A stretch of DNA of 64,000 nucleotides from an uncultured Ectothiorhodospiraceae bacterium. GTDB lineage: Bacteria; Pseudomonadota; Gammaproteobacteria; Nevskiales; Oceanococcaceae. Numbering within the stretch: position 1 is the stretch's first letter; the number at the start of each line of letters is the position of its first letter. Shown here piece by piece: positions 17,017 through 25,045 of this stretch. The stretch covers positions 124,001-188,000 of the forward strand of contig CAKZQS010000042.1 in the NCBI GenBank assembly GCA_937141935.1, given 5' to 3'. The notes beneath the pieces are model-generated. The model was not told where the DNA came from. It ran no database searches and saw only the letters and a list, made by a program, of their open reading frames with translations. The position numbers and the translations under genes were made by a program.

Positions 17017-17661
17017 CTAGGGCAGGGTGGCGGCCTGCGTCTGCGGCCGCTGGGCGCCGTCGATGATCATGCGCAGCATCACCACGCTCTGCTCGACCAG
17101 TTGCCGGCGCTGCGCCGGAGGCTGGTCCAGGGCCTGCGTGCCCATTACGAACACCAGGCGGGTGATGGCGCGGGCAGCCAGGGCGGGGTGGTCCACCACG
17201 AAGCCATGCGCCGCCGACAGCCGCAACAGGTCCTGCTGCAGCTCGTCCTCGAAGTGGCACAGCTGGGCTTCGACCGCCTGCTTGAAGGCATCCGAGCCCA
17301 CATGCCCCTCGCGCAGCAGCAGCGGCAGAAAGCCGTCGTCGGCGTCGAGCTGTTCGATGAAGATTTCCATCGACATGCGCACCACGCTGTCGGGCCGCTC
17401 CAGCGAGCGGCGCGCGTCGCCGATTATGCGCCGCAGCGTGGAGCCGGCCCGCTCGATCAGGCACACGGCCAGCGCATCAATGTCCGGGAAGTGGCGGTAA
17501 AAGCTGTTCGGCGCAATGCCGGCCGCGCGGGCGACTTCGCGCAGCGTCAGCGTGGCCACGCTGCGTTGCGGGCCCAGCAGGCTCAGCGCCGCGCGGATAA
17601 TGTCCTCACGGCCAATGGCAGGGGGGCGGCCCCGGCGCTTTGTCACGGCATTGTCAGGCAT
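17017..17661 (-). CDS. TetR-family repressor, FabR/DesT-like (unsaturated fatty acid control)
   Basis: 214 aa. N-terminal TetR helix-turn-helix: TLTLREVARAAGIAPNSFYR plus HFPDIDALAVCLIE (about residues 38-70). This stretch and STLRRIIGDARR closely follow E. coli FabR and Pseudomonas DesT, which sense acyl-CoA/acyl-ACP saturation and repress desaturase genes. Context agrees: the divergent neighbour is an acyl desaturase 83 bp away, with an inverted repeat between them. The assignment to FabR/DesT rather than another TetR is moderately sure. Confidence 0.85.
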   Translation of the reverse strand: MPDNAVTKRRGRPPAIGREDIIRAALSLLGPQRSVATLTLREVARAAGIAPNSFYRHFPDIDALAVCLIERAGSTLRRIIGDARRSLERPDSVVRMSMEIFIEQLDADDGFLPLLLREGHVGSDAFKQAVEAQLCHFEDELQQDLLRLSAAHGFVVDHPALAARAITRLVFVMGTQALDQPPAQRRQLVEQSVVMLRMIIDGAQRPQTQAATLP

Positions 17662-17709
17662 GGCTCTTCACATCGCCGTCACACAATGCCTGTCATGCTA
17701 CCCCTGTTT

Positions 17710-17726
17710 TTATACGCATGTATAAT
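17710..17726. promoter_or_regulatory. Inverted repeat and -10 element between FabR/DesT-like gene and desaturase
   Basis: TTATAC (17710-17715) GCAT GTATAA (17720-17725) is a 16-bp inverted repeat. Its right arm merges with TATAAT (17721-17726), a perfect -10 box for the desaturase. A repressor bound here would block the promoter, as FabR/DesT do. No good -35 is seen at 16-18 bp. Operator identity is inference. Confidence 0.55.
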
Positions 17727-17744
17727 TAATCTCGAGACACCGGG

Positions 17745-18968
17745 ATGCGTCCCGCCGGGCCGAAGCCCATCATTGCAAACACGGATACGTTGATGCCAAG
17801 CACCGCCCCGGGCGCCACGAAGCCGCCGATCAACTGGCCCGCCACCCTGATGTTGAGCCTGACGGCGCTGCCGGTAGTGGCCGCGCTGCCGGTCTACCTG
17901 TGGTTCGCCGACCCCACGCCCTGGGTCTGGTTCTGGGCCGGCCTGCTGCTGGCTGCCAACGGCATGTCGATTACGGCGGGTTACCACCGCCTGTGGGCGC
18001 ACCGGGCCTACAAGGCGCACCCGGCGCTGAAGTGGCTGTTCGCCTTTTTCGGCGGCATGGCGGTGCAGAACTCGATTCTGATCTGGGCCACCAACCACCG
18101 CCAGCACCACGCCCACGTCGACGATGACCACCGCGACCCCTATTCGGCCAGCCGCGGCTTTTGGTACTCGCACATCGGCTGGATGCTGCGCAACTACCCC
18201 GGCGCCGAGCCCGATTACAGCCGCGCCCGCGACCTGCTCGACGACCCCATCGTGGCCTTCCAGCACAAGCATTACCTGTGGTTCGCCTTTGGCAGCAATA
18301 TCGGTGTGGTGCTGCTGCTGGGCGCACTGTTTGGTGACATGCTGGGTTTTGTGCTGATTGCCGGCTTCGCGCGGCTTTTCGTCAGCCACCACTTCACCTT
18401 CTTCATCAACTCGCTCGCGCACATTTGGGGCCGCCAGCCCTACACCCGCACCAACAGCGCGCGCGATAACGATTTCCTCGCCTTCCTGACCTGGGGCGAG
18501 GGCTATCACAACTACCACCACATCTTTCAGGCCGACTACCGCAACGGCATCCGCTGGTGGCAGTTCGACCCGACCAAGTGGCTGATCGCCACGGCCGCCC
18601 GCCTGGGGCTGGCCTCGGATCTGCGCCGCGTGCCGGAGTTCAAGATTCGCCGGCAGATCGTCTCCGAGCAGTTCGAGCGTGCCCGCGCCGCGCTGGAAAC
18701 GCAGCCGGCGCACGGCCGCCTGGCCGAGCTGCGCACGCACCTAGACGAGGAGTGGCAGCAGTTCAGCCACACGCTGGCCGAATGGACGGCCCTGCGCAGC
18801 AAGGAGCTGGACAGCGCCAAGCAGCAGCTGCGTGAGCGCTGGGAAGCCAGCGAATTCAAGCGGGAGCTGCGTGCCCTGGAGCGGGCGCTGGAAGAAGCGC
18901 TGCGCGAGCAGCAATGGCGCATGCAGGCGCTGAGCCGGCAATTGGGCCGGCAGCTCGTCGCGGCCTAA
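17745..18968 (+). CDS. Acyl-CoA/acyl-lipid delta-9-type fatty acid desaturase
   Basis: 407 aa membrane di-iron enzyme that introduces a double bond into long-chain acyl groups. Three histidine boxes: HRLWAH (81-86), HRQHH (118-122) and HNYHH (255-259), with hydrophobic segments before and between them. Odd: residues about 320-400 form a Glu/Arg/Gln/Leu-rich, strongly charged helix-coiled-coil extension after the usual end of the catalytic domain. Likely repressed by the divergent FabR/DesT-like protein. The ATG at 17745 was taken; an ATG at 17793 would remove 16 weakly conserved residues and is possible. Confidence 0.93.
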   Translation: MRPAGPKPIIANTDTLMPSTAPGATKPPINWPATLMLSLTALPVVAALPVYLWFADPTPWVWFWAGLLLAANGMSITAGYHRLWAHRAYKAHPALKWLFAFFGGMAVQNSILIWATNHRQHHAHVDDDHRDPYSASRGFWYSHIGWMLRNYPGAEPDYSRARDLLDDPIVAFQHKHYLWFAFGSNIGVVLLLGALFGDMLGFVLIAGFARLFVSHHFTFFINSLAHIWGRQPYTRTNSARDNDFLAFLTWGEGYHNYHHIFQADYRNGIRWWQFDPTKWLIATAARLGLASDLRRVPEFKIRRQIVSEQFERARAALETQPAHGRLAELRTHLDEEWQQFSHTLAEWTALRSKELDSAKQQLRERWEASEFKRELRALERALEEALREQQWRMQALSRQLGRQLVAA

Positions 18969-18977
18969 GGCCCCGGC

Positions 18978-19006
18978 ACCGCCCGTTGCCATCGGCGCGA
19001 CGGGCG
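18978..19006 (+). terminator. Hairpin after the desaturase gene
   Basis: CCGCCCGT and ACGGGCGG arms with a loop of about 12 nt, just after the desaturase stop. No T-run, so Rho-independent activity is doubtful. Confidence 0.3.
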
Positions 19007-19206
19007 GCACAGCAGCTCAGAGCGCGAGCCGGTCCCCGCTGCGCTCGGGTTTCGCTTCGCGCGCATAGCGGCTGGAGGCCGGCGCTCCTGGAGTGCCACC
19101 AGCCCAGGCTCGCGGGCCCGCGCGGGCGGCGGCGCGGCGCGTCGCCTGGCTCGCGGTCGAAGCCGTGTTCTGCCACGATGACCCCCTGACGAAGGCGGGG
19201 TGATCG

Positions 19207-20466
19207 ATGAACACAAGGCCGCTGTGCGGCGCTGGCTTGTCGCTGCTGCTCGCCGCGTGTGGCGGCTCGGGTGGCGGCTCGTCAGTGCCGACGCCGACGC
19301 CATCTGTGGCGCCAAGCCCGAGCGCGACGCTCGCGCCCAGCCCCAGCATCACGCCCACGCCGACGCCCACACCCTCGCCGCCGGCGAACCGGGCGGCCTT
19401 GCAGCGGGTGCGCTCCGATCTGCTCTTCACGCAGCCGGTGGACCTGCAGTTCGCGCCGGACGGGCAGGCCTGGGTGGTGGAGCAGGCGGGCGCGATCTGG
19501 CGCACGGATTTACTTGGCAGTGGCAGTCCCCAACTCGTCCTCGATATCCGCGACCGGGTGCTGTCCGGCGGCGAGCAGGGGCTGTTGGGCCTGGCCTTCG
19601 ACCCGGACTTCAGCCGCAACGGGCACCTGTACCTGAACTACACGGCCGATGCCCCCCGGCGCACTGTCATCGCCCGCTACACCGCGAGCGCGGGCAGGGC
19701 CGCGGCCGGCAGCGAGGCCGTGGTGCTGGAGGTGGCGCAGCCCTTTGCCAACCACAACGCGGGGGCGCTGATGTTCGGGCCCAGCGATGGTTTGTTGTAC
19801 ATCCCGCTGGGCGACGGCGGCAGCGGCGGGGACCCCGAAGACAATGGCCAGGACCCCACCACGCTGCTCGGCAGCGTGTTGCGCATTGACGTCTCAACGA
19901 CAACGCAAAACCCGACGGCCGGCGCGCCCAATTACGGCGTGCCGCCGAGCAACCCCTTCGTCGGACGGGGCGACGGCAGCCGTGAGGAAATTTACGCCTA
20001 CGGCTTTCGCAACCCCTTTCGGGCCAGCTTCGACACGCCGCCGGGCGGCGCGCCGGTGCTGTGGTTGGCGGATGTCGGCCAGAACGCCGTCGAGGAAATC
20101 GACCAGGTCGAGGCCGGCCTGAATTACGGCTGGAATGTGATGGAAGGCTCGCGCTGCCACGAGCCTGCCGTGGGCTGCAGCACCGCGGGGCTGACGCTGC
20201 CGGTGGCCGAATACGGCCACGATGTCGGCCGCTCGGTCACGGGCGGCTACGTCTACCGCGGCAGCCGCAGGCCGGACCTGGCGGGCCACTACCTGTACGC
20301 GGACTTCATCACCGGCGCCGCCTTCGCGCTGCCGGCCGACCTCTCCGGCCCCGCGCAGCGTTTGGGGGACTTCAACATCTCCCCATCCAGCTTCGCGCGC
20401 GACGCGAGCGGCGAGGTGTATGTCGTGGACTACCGCGGCGGCATCTACCGCTTCGCAACGCGGTAG
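19207..20466 (+). CDS. PQQ-dependent sugar dehydrogenase-like (glucose/sorbosone dehydrogenase) lipoprotein
   Basis: 419 aa. Lipobox LLAAC at residues 14-18 marks a lipoprotein. Residues about 24-62 are a Thr-Pro/Ser-Pro linker (PTPTPTPSPP), then a six-bladed propeller of the soluble-GDH type: QPVDLQFAPDGQAWVVEQAG, RVLSGGEQGLLGLAFDPDF, NHNAGALMFGPSDGLLYIPLGDGG (catalytic His region), EIYAYGFRNPFR and LNYGWNVMEG. This family oxidises aldoses with PQQ; some members do not bind PQQ. Probably periplasmic and membrane anchored. Monocistronic. Confidence 0.9.
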   Translation: MNTRPLCGAGLSLLLAACGGSGGGSSVPTPTPSVAPSPSATLAPSPSITPTPTPTPSPPANRAALQRVRSDLLFTQPVDLQFAPDGQAWVVEQAGAIWRTDLLGSGSPQLVLDIRDRVLSGGEQGLLGLAFDPDFSRNGHLYLNYTADAPRRTVIARYTASAGRAAAGSEAVVLEVAQPFANHNAGALMFGPSDGLLYIPLGDGGSGGDPEDNGQDPTTLLGSVLRIDVSTTTQNPTAGAPNYGVPPSNPFVGRGDGSREEIYAYGFRNPFRASFDTPPGGAPVLWLADVGQNAVEEIDQVEAGLNYGWNVMEGSRCHEPAVGCSTAGLTLPVAEYGHDVGRSVTGGYVYRGSRRPDLAGHYLYADFITGAAFALPADLSGPAQRLGDFNISPSSFARDASGEVYVVDYRGGIYRFATR

Positions 20467-20490
20467 GCGCACGCAATGGCGACCGGGGCC

Positions 20491-20509
20491 GCCCCGGGGG
20501 CGCGCGATT
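20491..20509. terminator. GC hairpin between convergent sugar dehydrogenase and fpr genes
   Basis: CCGGGG/CCCCGG arms around a three-base loop within the 87-bp gap between two convergent genes. It lacks a T-run; a bidirectional role is possible but weakly supported. Confidence 0.3.
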
Positions 20510-20553
20510 AATCTTGCGGCGGATCAACGGGCGGGCCGTGGCCCCCGCGGCAC

Positions 20554-21330
20554 TTAGCGCGCGACGAAGGCGCGCTCGATCACGTAGTCGCCGGGCTCGC
20601 CGATGCTGGGCGAGACCTCGAAGCCGCGTGCGTCCAGCAGCGCCTGGCAGTCGGCCAGCATGGCCGGGCTGCCGCAGAGCATCAGCCGGTCCTGTTCCGG
20701 GTCCAGCTCCGGCAAACCCAGCGGCGCGCCCAGCGTGTTCTGCGCGATGCGGGTGCTGATCCGTCCCGGGGTGGGGAAGGGCTCGCGGGTCACCAGCGGC
20801 AGGTAGTGCAACTGGGCGCGGACCTGCTCCCCCAGAAACACGTTCTCGGGCAGTTCCTCTTCGATCAGCCGGCGGTAGGCCAGGTCGGATTCGCGGCGCA
20901 CGCCGTGCACCAGGCAGACCTGCTCGAAGCGCTCATAAACTTCCGGGTCGCGAATCAGACTCAAAAAGGGCGCCAGACCGGTGCCGGTGGCCAGCATCCA
21001 CAGCCGCTTGCCCGGCCGCAGGTCGTCCAGCACCAGCGAGCCGGTGGGCTTGTGGCTGACCAGAATCTCGTCGCCCACGCGGATTTTCTGCAAGCGCGAG
21101 GTCAGCGGGCCGTCCGGCACCTTGATGCTGAAAAACTCCAGGTGCTCGGCGTAGTTGGCGCTGGCAATGCTGTAGGCCCGCGCGATGGGGCGCGTCGCGG
21201 CCTCCAGCCCCACCATCACGAACTGGCCATTGCGAAAGCGCAGGCCGGCACGCCGGGTGGTGCGAAAGCTGAACAGGTCGCCATTCCAGTGGTGCACGGC
21301 GGTGACGCGTTCGGTGCTGTAGGTGGCCAT
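20554..21330 (-). CDS. fpr: Ferredoxin/flavodoxin--NADP+ reductase
   Basis: 258 aa, typical of bacterial class I FNR. FAD-binding RAYSIAS (about 51-57) and KVPDGPLTSRLQ; NADP-binding LATGTGLAPFLSL (about 112-124), LCGSPAML, and a C-terminal YVIERAFV. It reduces ferredoxin or flavodoxin, feeding Fe-S cluster and oxidative-stress metabolism. A Fur-box-like sequence sits 29 bp upstream of the start and sodC lies next upstream on the same strand, suggesting control by iron or redox. Confidence 0.95.
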   Translation of the reverse strand: MATYSTERVTAVHHWNGDLFSFRTTRRAGLRFRNGQFVMVGLEAATRPIARAYSIASANYAEHLEFFSIKVPDGPLTSRLQKIRVGDEILVSHKPTGSLVLDDLRPGKRLWMLATGTGLAPFLSLIRDPEVYERFEQVCLVHGVRRESDLAYRRLIEEELPENVFLGEQVRAQLHYLPLVTREPFPTPGRISTRIAQNTLGAPLGLPELDPEQDRLMLCGSPAMLADCQALLDARGFEVSPSIGEPGDYVIERAFVAR

Positions 21331-21358
21331 TGGGGCTCCGGGTCACGAAACTCAATGC

Positions 21359-21377
21359 GAGAATGATAACCGTTCGC
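21359..21377 (-). promoter_or_regulatory. Fur-box-like sequence upstream of fpr
   Basis: GAGAATGATAACCGTTCGC agrees at 14 of 19 positions, counted by eye, with the classic Fur consensus GATAATGATAATCATTATC. It lies between sodC and fpr, upstream of fpr. Binding is inferred. Confidence 0.5.
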
Positions 21378-21417
21378 AACAAAATGTGCAGCGCAGCATT
21401 CGCGCCGCGCGCCGCGG

Positions 21418-22056
21418 CTAGCGCGTGCGTTCGATCACGCCGCAGCCGATGCGTGCGCCGGCCGCGCCGCTGGGCTGGCTTTCATAGTCGTCGGTGCCGG
21501 CGTGCACCACAACGGCCTTGCCGCTGACCCCGTTAAGGCCGTCATTGCCATCAACGCCGTCGGCGCCATCATCCAGCGCCCAGCGGTCGGTGGTCATGCT
21601 GAGGCGTGCCATGCCCTGCGCGTCGGCCCGCACGTTACCGATATCGCCCAGGTGGTGCGGGGGCTCGCCCCAGCGCCCATGCGGTTTTTCGCCCGGGTTC
21701 CAGTGGCCGCCGGCCGAGCTGGCGTCGGGCGCCGAGCAGTCGCCGGTCTCGTGGATGTGTACGGCATGGCGGCCGGCGGGCAGGTTGCGCAGCGTCAGCT
21801 CCAGCCGAACCTCGGACAGATCGCTCTGGGTGAACACCGCCTCGCCCCTCACCTCGCTACCGCTGGCGGGGCCGATGCGGGCCTTGGCGGTGCCGGTCAT
21901 CGGCGCGTCCGGCGGCGCACCATCGGCGCCCAGGGTCGGGCCGGGCGCGACCGGTTCGGGCACGACGGGGCGTTCCTCACCGCAGGCGGCCAGGCCGGCG
22001 ACGAGGCCGAGCGCCAGGCCGGAGCGGAGCAGGGGGTGCTTAAGCGCTGTGCGCAT
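21418..22056 (-). CDS. sodC: Superoxide dismutase [Cu-Zn], lipoprotein
   Basis: 212 aa. Lipobox LAGLAAC (Cys near 25), so probably lipid-anchored in the envelope. Cu/Zn ligands: HAVHIHETGDC, GGHWNP, HHLGDIGN, and the late VVVHAGTDDYESQPSG with the electrostatic-loop arginine in GARIGCGVI. It dismutates superoxide in the periplasm. Odd: an Asp/Gly insertion DDGADGVDGNDGLNGVSG in the loop before the last His strand, where other SodC have a short GKA-type loop. Co-oriented with fpr, possibly as a stress pair. Confidence 0.95.
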   Translation of the reverse strand: MRTALKHPLLRSGLALGLVAGLAACGEERPVVPEPVAPGPTLGADGAPPDAPMTGTAKARIGPASGSEVRGEAVFTQSDLSEVRLELTLRNLPAGRHAVHIHETGDCSAPDASSAGGHWNPGEKPHGRWGEPPHHLGDIGNVRADAQGMARLSMTTDRWALDDGADGVDGNDGLNGVSGKAVVVHAGTDDYESQPSGAAGARIGCGVIERTR

Positions 22057-22143
22057 ATGGGAGTGTCCTGTACGCGAATCGTGCCCTGCAGCCTAGCGCT
22101 TGCCGCTGCGCAGCCAAGCGAGTCCGACCAAAGGCATGGTCGA

Positions 22144-22242
22144 CCAAGGGCCGGGGGCAATCAAGGGCCGGGGGCCTGTGTGGGCACGGCCCGGCACGGC
22201 CCAGCACGGCACGGCCCCGGACGGTCCGGCCCAGCACGGCAG
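22144..22242. repeat. Intergenic tandem and direct repeats upstream of sodC
   Basis: Two copies of CAAGGGCCGGGGGC (22145-22158 and 22162-22175), then several degenerate GCACGGCCC units up to 22242. They lie between sodC and the small lipoprotein gene. No gene is seen in this stretch. Confidence 0.6.
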
Positions 22243-22252
22243 GTCCCGTGGG

Positions 22253-22846
22253 CTAAGGCGCGACCCGGCGGCGGTACACCTGCCGCACGTTGCTGCCCAC
22301 GTGGCGCAGGTGCAGGGCCTGGTCGTCGATGGCCAGAACCTCCCAGCAGTGGTCGGGGCCGGGACCCTCAAGCGCCTGCAGCAGCAGCCGAGGGTTGGCG
22401 CCGCGGGCGGGCGGGGCGGCTGCGCCAACCGTCGTTGACCCGGATGTGGGCGCGCCCCGCCTGCCGTCATCGCGCGGGCAGGTCCGCAGCAGCGACAGGC
22501 GCTCGCGCCCGGCCGGCTGGCCGTGGTCCTCCCAATAGGCGACGTCGCCGGCAATGCGCAGCCGCAGGTGCGGGTCCGCCTGCGCCACCCATGATCCCTG
22601 CAGGGCCTGCAGCAGCGGGGACGAGGCGGCCGTTTGCTGCGCGGCCGGCCCAGCCGCCGACCCATCCGCCGGCCCATTCGCTGCCCCAGCCGCCGGTATT
22701 GGCGATGCACAGGCCTGCAGGCTCAGAGCGAGCAGCAGCCCACAGGCTCTGGCCCAGCCGTGCCGGCGCGCGGCCGGTGCTCGCGGCAGCGCGGCCAGCC
22801 CCCGCGGCAGCGGAGCCAGTGCTCGCGGCGGCGCGGGCAGCGACAT
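22253..22846 (-). CDS. Hypothetical lipoprotein
   Basis: 197 aa, not recognised. After a Pro/Ala/Arg-rich leader (1-30) comes a hydrophobic helix ending in the lipobox LSLQAC (Cys near 46), an Ala/Gly linker, then two related-looking short beta segments: LLQALQGSWVAQADPHLRLRI and LLLQALEGPGPDHCWEVLAID. The W-x(n)-LRLR pattern hints at a small beta-barrel domain, but no family is claimed. The leader is unusually long for a signal peptide, so a later start is possible. Between the M3 peptidase and sodC on the same strand. Confidence 0.6.
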   Translation of the reverse strand: MSLPAPPRALAPLPRGLAALPRAPAARRHGWARACGLLLALSLQACASPIPAAGAANGPADGSAAGPAAQQTAASSPLLQALQGSWVAQADPHLRLRIAGDVAYWEDHGQPAGRERLSLLRTCPRDDGRRGAPTSGSTTVGAAAPPARGANPRLLLQALEGPGPDHCWEVLAIDDQALHLRHVGSNVRQVYRRRVAP

Positions 22847-22881
22847 CCGGGTAGCGGCCGGCGCCGGTCGGGCGTGGGGGC

Positions 22882-24897
22882 TTACTCGGCCTCGGATTCG
22901 GCCGCCTGCACCCGGGCCAGCGTGGCCTCGAAGGCGTCCATCAACTCGTTCATGCGACGGATCAGCGCCTCATAGGGCTCGGCGCTGGTCATGTCGATGC
23001 CGGCCTTCAGGAACAGCTCATAGGGGTAATCCGAGCCGCCGGCCTTCAAAAAGGCCAGGTAGCGCTCGCGCGGCTCGTTGGTCTCGTTCTCGCGGGTCAG
23101 TTCTTCGACGAAGAGCGCGGCGGCCGCGATGGAGGTCGAGTACTGGAAGACGTAGTAGTTGAAATAGAAGTGCGGGACGAACATCCACTCGTGGGTGTAC
23201 AGGTCCGGCACCGTCATCACGCCGGCGTCGTGGCCGTGGTAGCGCCGCACGATTTCGGCATAGATGTCGGTGATGCGCTGGCCGGACAGCGCCTCGCCAC
23301 GCTCCACCGCCGAATACAGCGCGCCTTCGAACTCGCTGAACATCGTTTGCCGGAAGAAGGTGGTGCGGATCGCCTCCAGCGCATAACCCAGGTAGAACAG
23401 CCGCTCGCGGTCGCTTTGCGCCTGGCGCAGCGCGTAGTCCTGCACCAGCAGTTCGTTGGCAATGGCCGCGGCCTCGGTCGTGAAGATCGAGAAGTCGGCC
23501 AGATGCCAGGGCTGGAACTCATTGGACAGCACCTGGTGGATGCCATGGCCCCATTCGTGGGCATAGGTCGACACCGAATTGAAGTCGTCCAGGTGGTTCA
23601 GCAGGATGAAGGGGTGCACGTCGTAGGCGCTGCCGGACATGTAGGCGCCGGAGCGCTTGCCCTGCTGCGGGTAGACATGCATCCAGCGCTGGTCGGTCGC
23701 CTTCTGCAACCGGGCCTGGTAGTCGGCGCCCAGCGGGGCCATCGCGGCATGCGTCAGCGCAATGGTCGACTCGATGTCGTAGCTGCGCGTGGGCTCCACC
23801 AGATCCACATAGATGTCGTGGTAGTTCAGGTCCTCCAGCGCCAGCACGCGGCCCTTGAGCGCCAGGTAGCGATGCAGCGTGTCCAGGTTTTCATTGGTCA
23901 CGCGCACCAGCGTGTCGTACACGGCCGCGGGCAGCGCATCAGAGAAGAGATTGCGTGCCAGCGTGCTGTCGTAGTCGCGTTGCTGGGTCTCGAAGATCTG
24001 GGCCTGGATGTGCGCGGCCAGCGACTGGCCCACCGAGCTCTTGTAGTCCTTCCAGGTGCCCCAGTAGGCCTCGAATACGCGTTGGCGCTGCGCGCGGTCC
24101 TGGGCGCCGCGATGGCGCGAATAGCCCTGCGAGTTGATCAGCGCCGACTCGCCGGAGGCCAGCTCGATGGTGGGGAAGGGGATGTCCGAGTTGGCCAGCG
24201 TGCCGTAAACGTTGAAGGGCGCCTGCTGCAGCAAACCGGCGGCCGCCAGCACGGCCTCGACCTCGGCCGAGCGCACATGCGGGGCGTTGCGCAGCGTGTT
24301 GTCGAAGGTGTGGCGGTAGTTGGCCAGTTCGGGCTCCGCCTCGATGGCCGCGGCGACATCATCAATGCCCAGCGCGATCAGTTCGGGGGCGAACCAGGAG
24401 AAGGCGGCGCCGACCTGGGTCCACATCTGTTGCGCCAGCTGCCGGCGTTCCTGGCCGGCCGCCACGCGCAGGTCCACGTCGGCCCCGAGGCTGGCATAGG
24501 TGTACACGCGCGCCGCTTCGCGGGTCAGGTCGGAGATGGCCTGCACGGCGGTCAGCAGCGCCTGCGGGCCCTGGTCCAGGCTGCCCTCGAGCGCGGCCAC
24601 CTGTTCGGCTTGCGCCAGCACCGCGGCGCGCGCGGTTTGCCAGGCCGCCAGGTCCGGGTAGAGACCGCTGAGGTCCCACACCCAGCGTTCGTCCACCGCC
24701 GCCTGCGCGGCATCGGCATCGGCATCCGCCGCCGACGTCGGCGTTGCATTGGCGCTGGTCGCCTCTTTGCTACTGGCGGCGGGAGCCGCCTCGTCCGCAC
24801 CGTCGCCGCAGGCGATCAGCAGCAGGGGCGCCAGCAGGCACAGGGTTCGGGCGGCGCCTTGGCGCAGGCTCAGCTTTGGGATCATGGGGGCGTTCAT
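22882..24897 (-). CDS. M3-family metallopeptidase (oligoendopeptidase F-like) lipoprotein
   Basis: 671 aa. Signal peptide with lipobox LLLIAC (Cys near 30), then an Ala/Asp-rich linker and a PepF/M3 fold. The Zn motif is YAHEWGHGIH with His447, Glu448 and His451, and the downstream Glu ligand is in FTTEAAAIANELL. C-terminal FNYYVFQYSTSIAAA is typical of PepF. PepF enzymes cut short peptides; the exported, lipid-anchored form would process envelope peptides. Start at ATG 24897; ATG 24885 is also compatible with the signal peptide. A strong terminator upstream separates it from the DUF1329 gene. Confidence 0.9.
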   Translation of the reverse strand: MNAPMIPKLSLRQGAARTLCLLAPLLLIACGDGADEAAPAASSKEATSANATPTSAADADADAAQAAVDERWVWDLSGLYPDLAAWQTARAAVLAQAEQVAALEGSLDQGPQALLTAVQAISDLTREAARVYTYASLGADVDLRVAAGQERRQLAQQMWTQVGAAFSWFAPELIALGIDDVAAAIEAEPELANYRHTFDNTLRNAPHVRSAEVEAVLAAAGLLQQAPFNVYGTLANSDIPFPTIELASGESALINSQGYSRHRGAQDRAQRQRVFEAYWGTWKDYKSSVGQSLAAHIQAQIFETQQRDYDSTLARNLFSDALPAAVYDTLVRVTNENLDTLHRYLALKGRVLALEDLNYHDIYVDLVEPTRSYDIESTIALTHAAMAPLGADYQARLQKATDQRWMHVYPQQGKRSGAYMSGSAYDVHPFILLNHLDDFNSVSTYAHEWGHGIHQVLSNEFQPWHLADFSIFTTEAAAIANELLVQDYALRQAQSDRERLFYLGYALEAIRTTFFRQTMFSEFEGALYSAVERGEALSGQRITDIYAEIVRRYHGHDAGVMTVPDLYTHEWMFVPHFYFNYYVFQYSTSIAAAALFVEELTRENETNEPRERYLAFLKAGGSDYPYELFLKAGIDMTSAEPYEALIRRMNELMDAFEATLARVQAAESEAE

Positions 24898-24997
24898 GGG
24901 ATGGGTAGTCGGCACTATACAAAGCCGCCGCGAGAAAGCCATCGCCTCGGCGCTCCTGCCCTTCGGCTCGCCGCGCGCGAGCTGTGTCCTTCGGCCC

Positions 24998-25027
24998 AAA
25001 AAAAAGCCCGGCGCGGGGCCGGGCTTT
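24998..25027 (-). terminator. Rho-independent terminator of the DUF1329 gene
   Basis: On the minus strand a 10-bp stem AAAGCCCGGC/GCCGGGCTTT with a 5-nt loop ends in a run of eight T. It sits just after the DUF1329 stop and is the best intrinsic terminator in the window. Confidence 0.9.
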
Positions 25028-25045
25028 CGCGGAGCGGGGCGGGGC

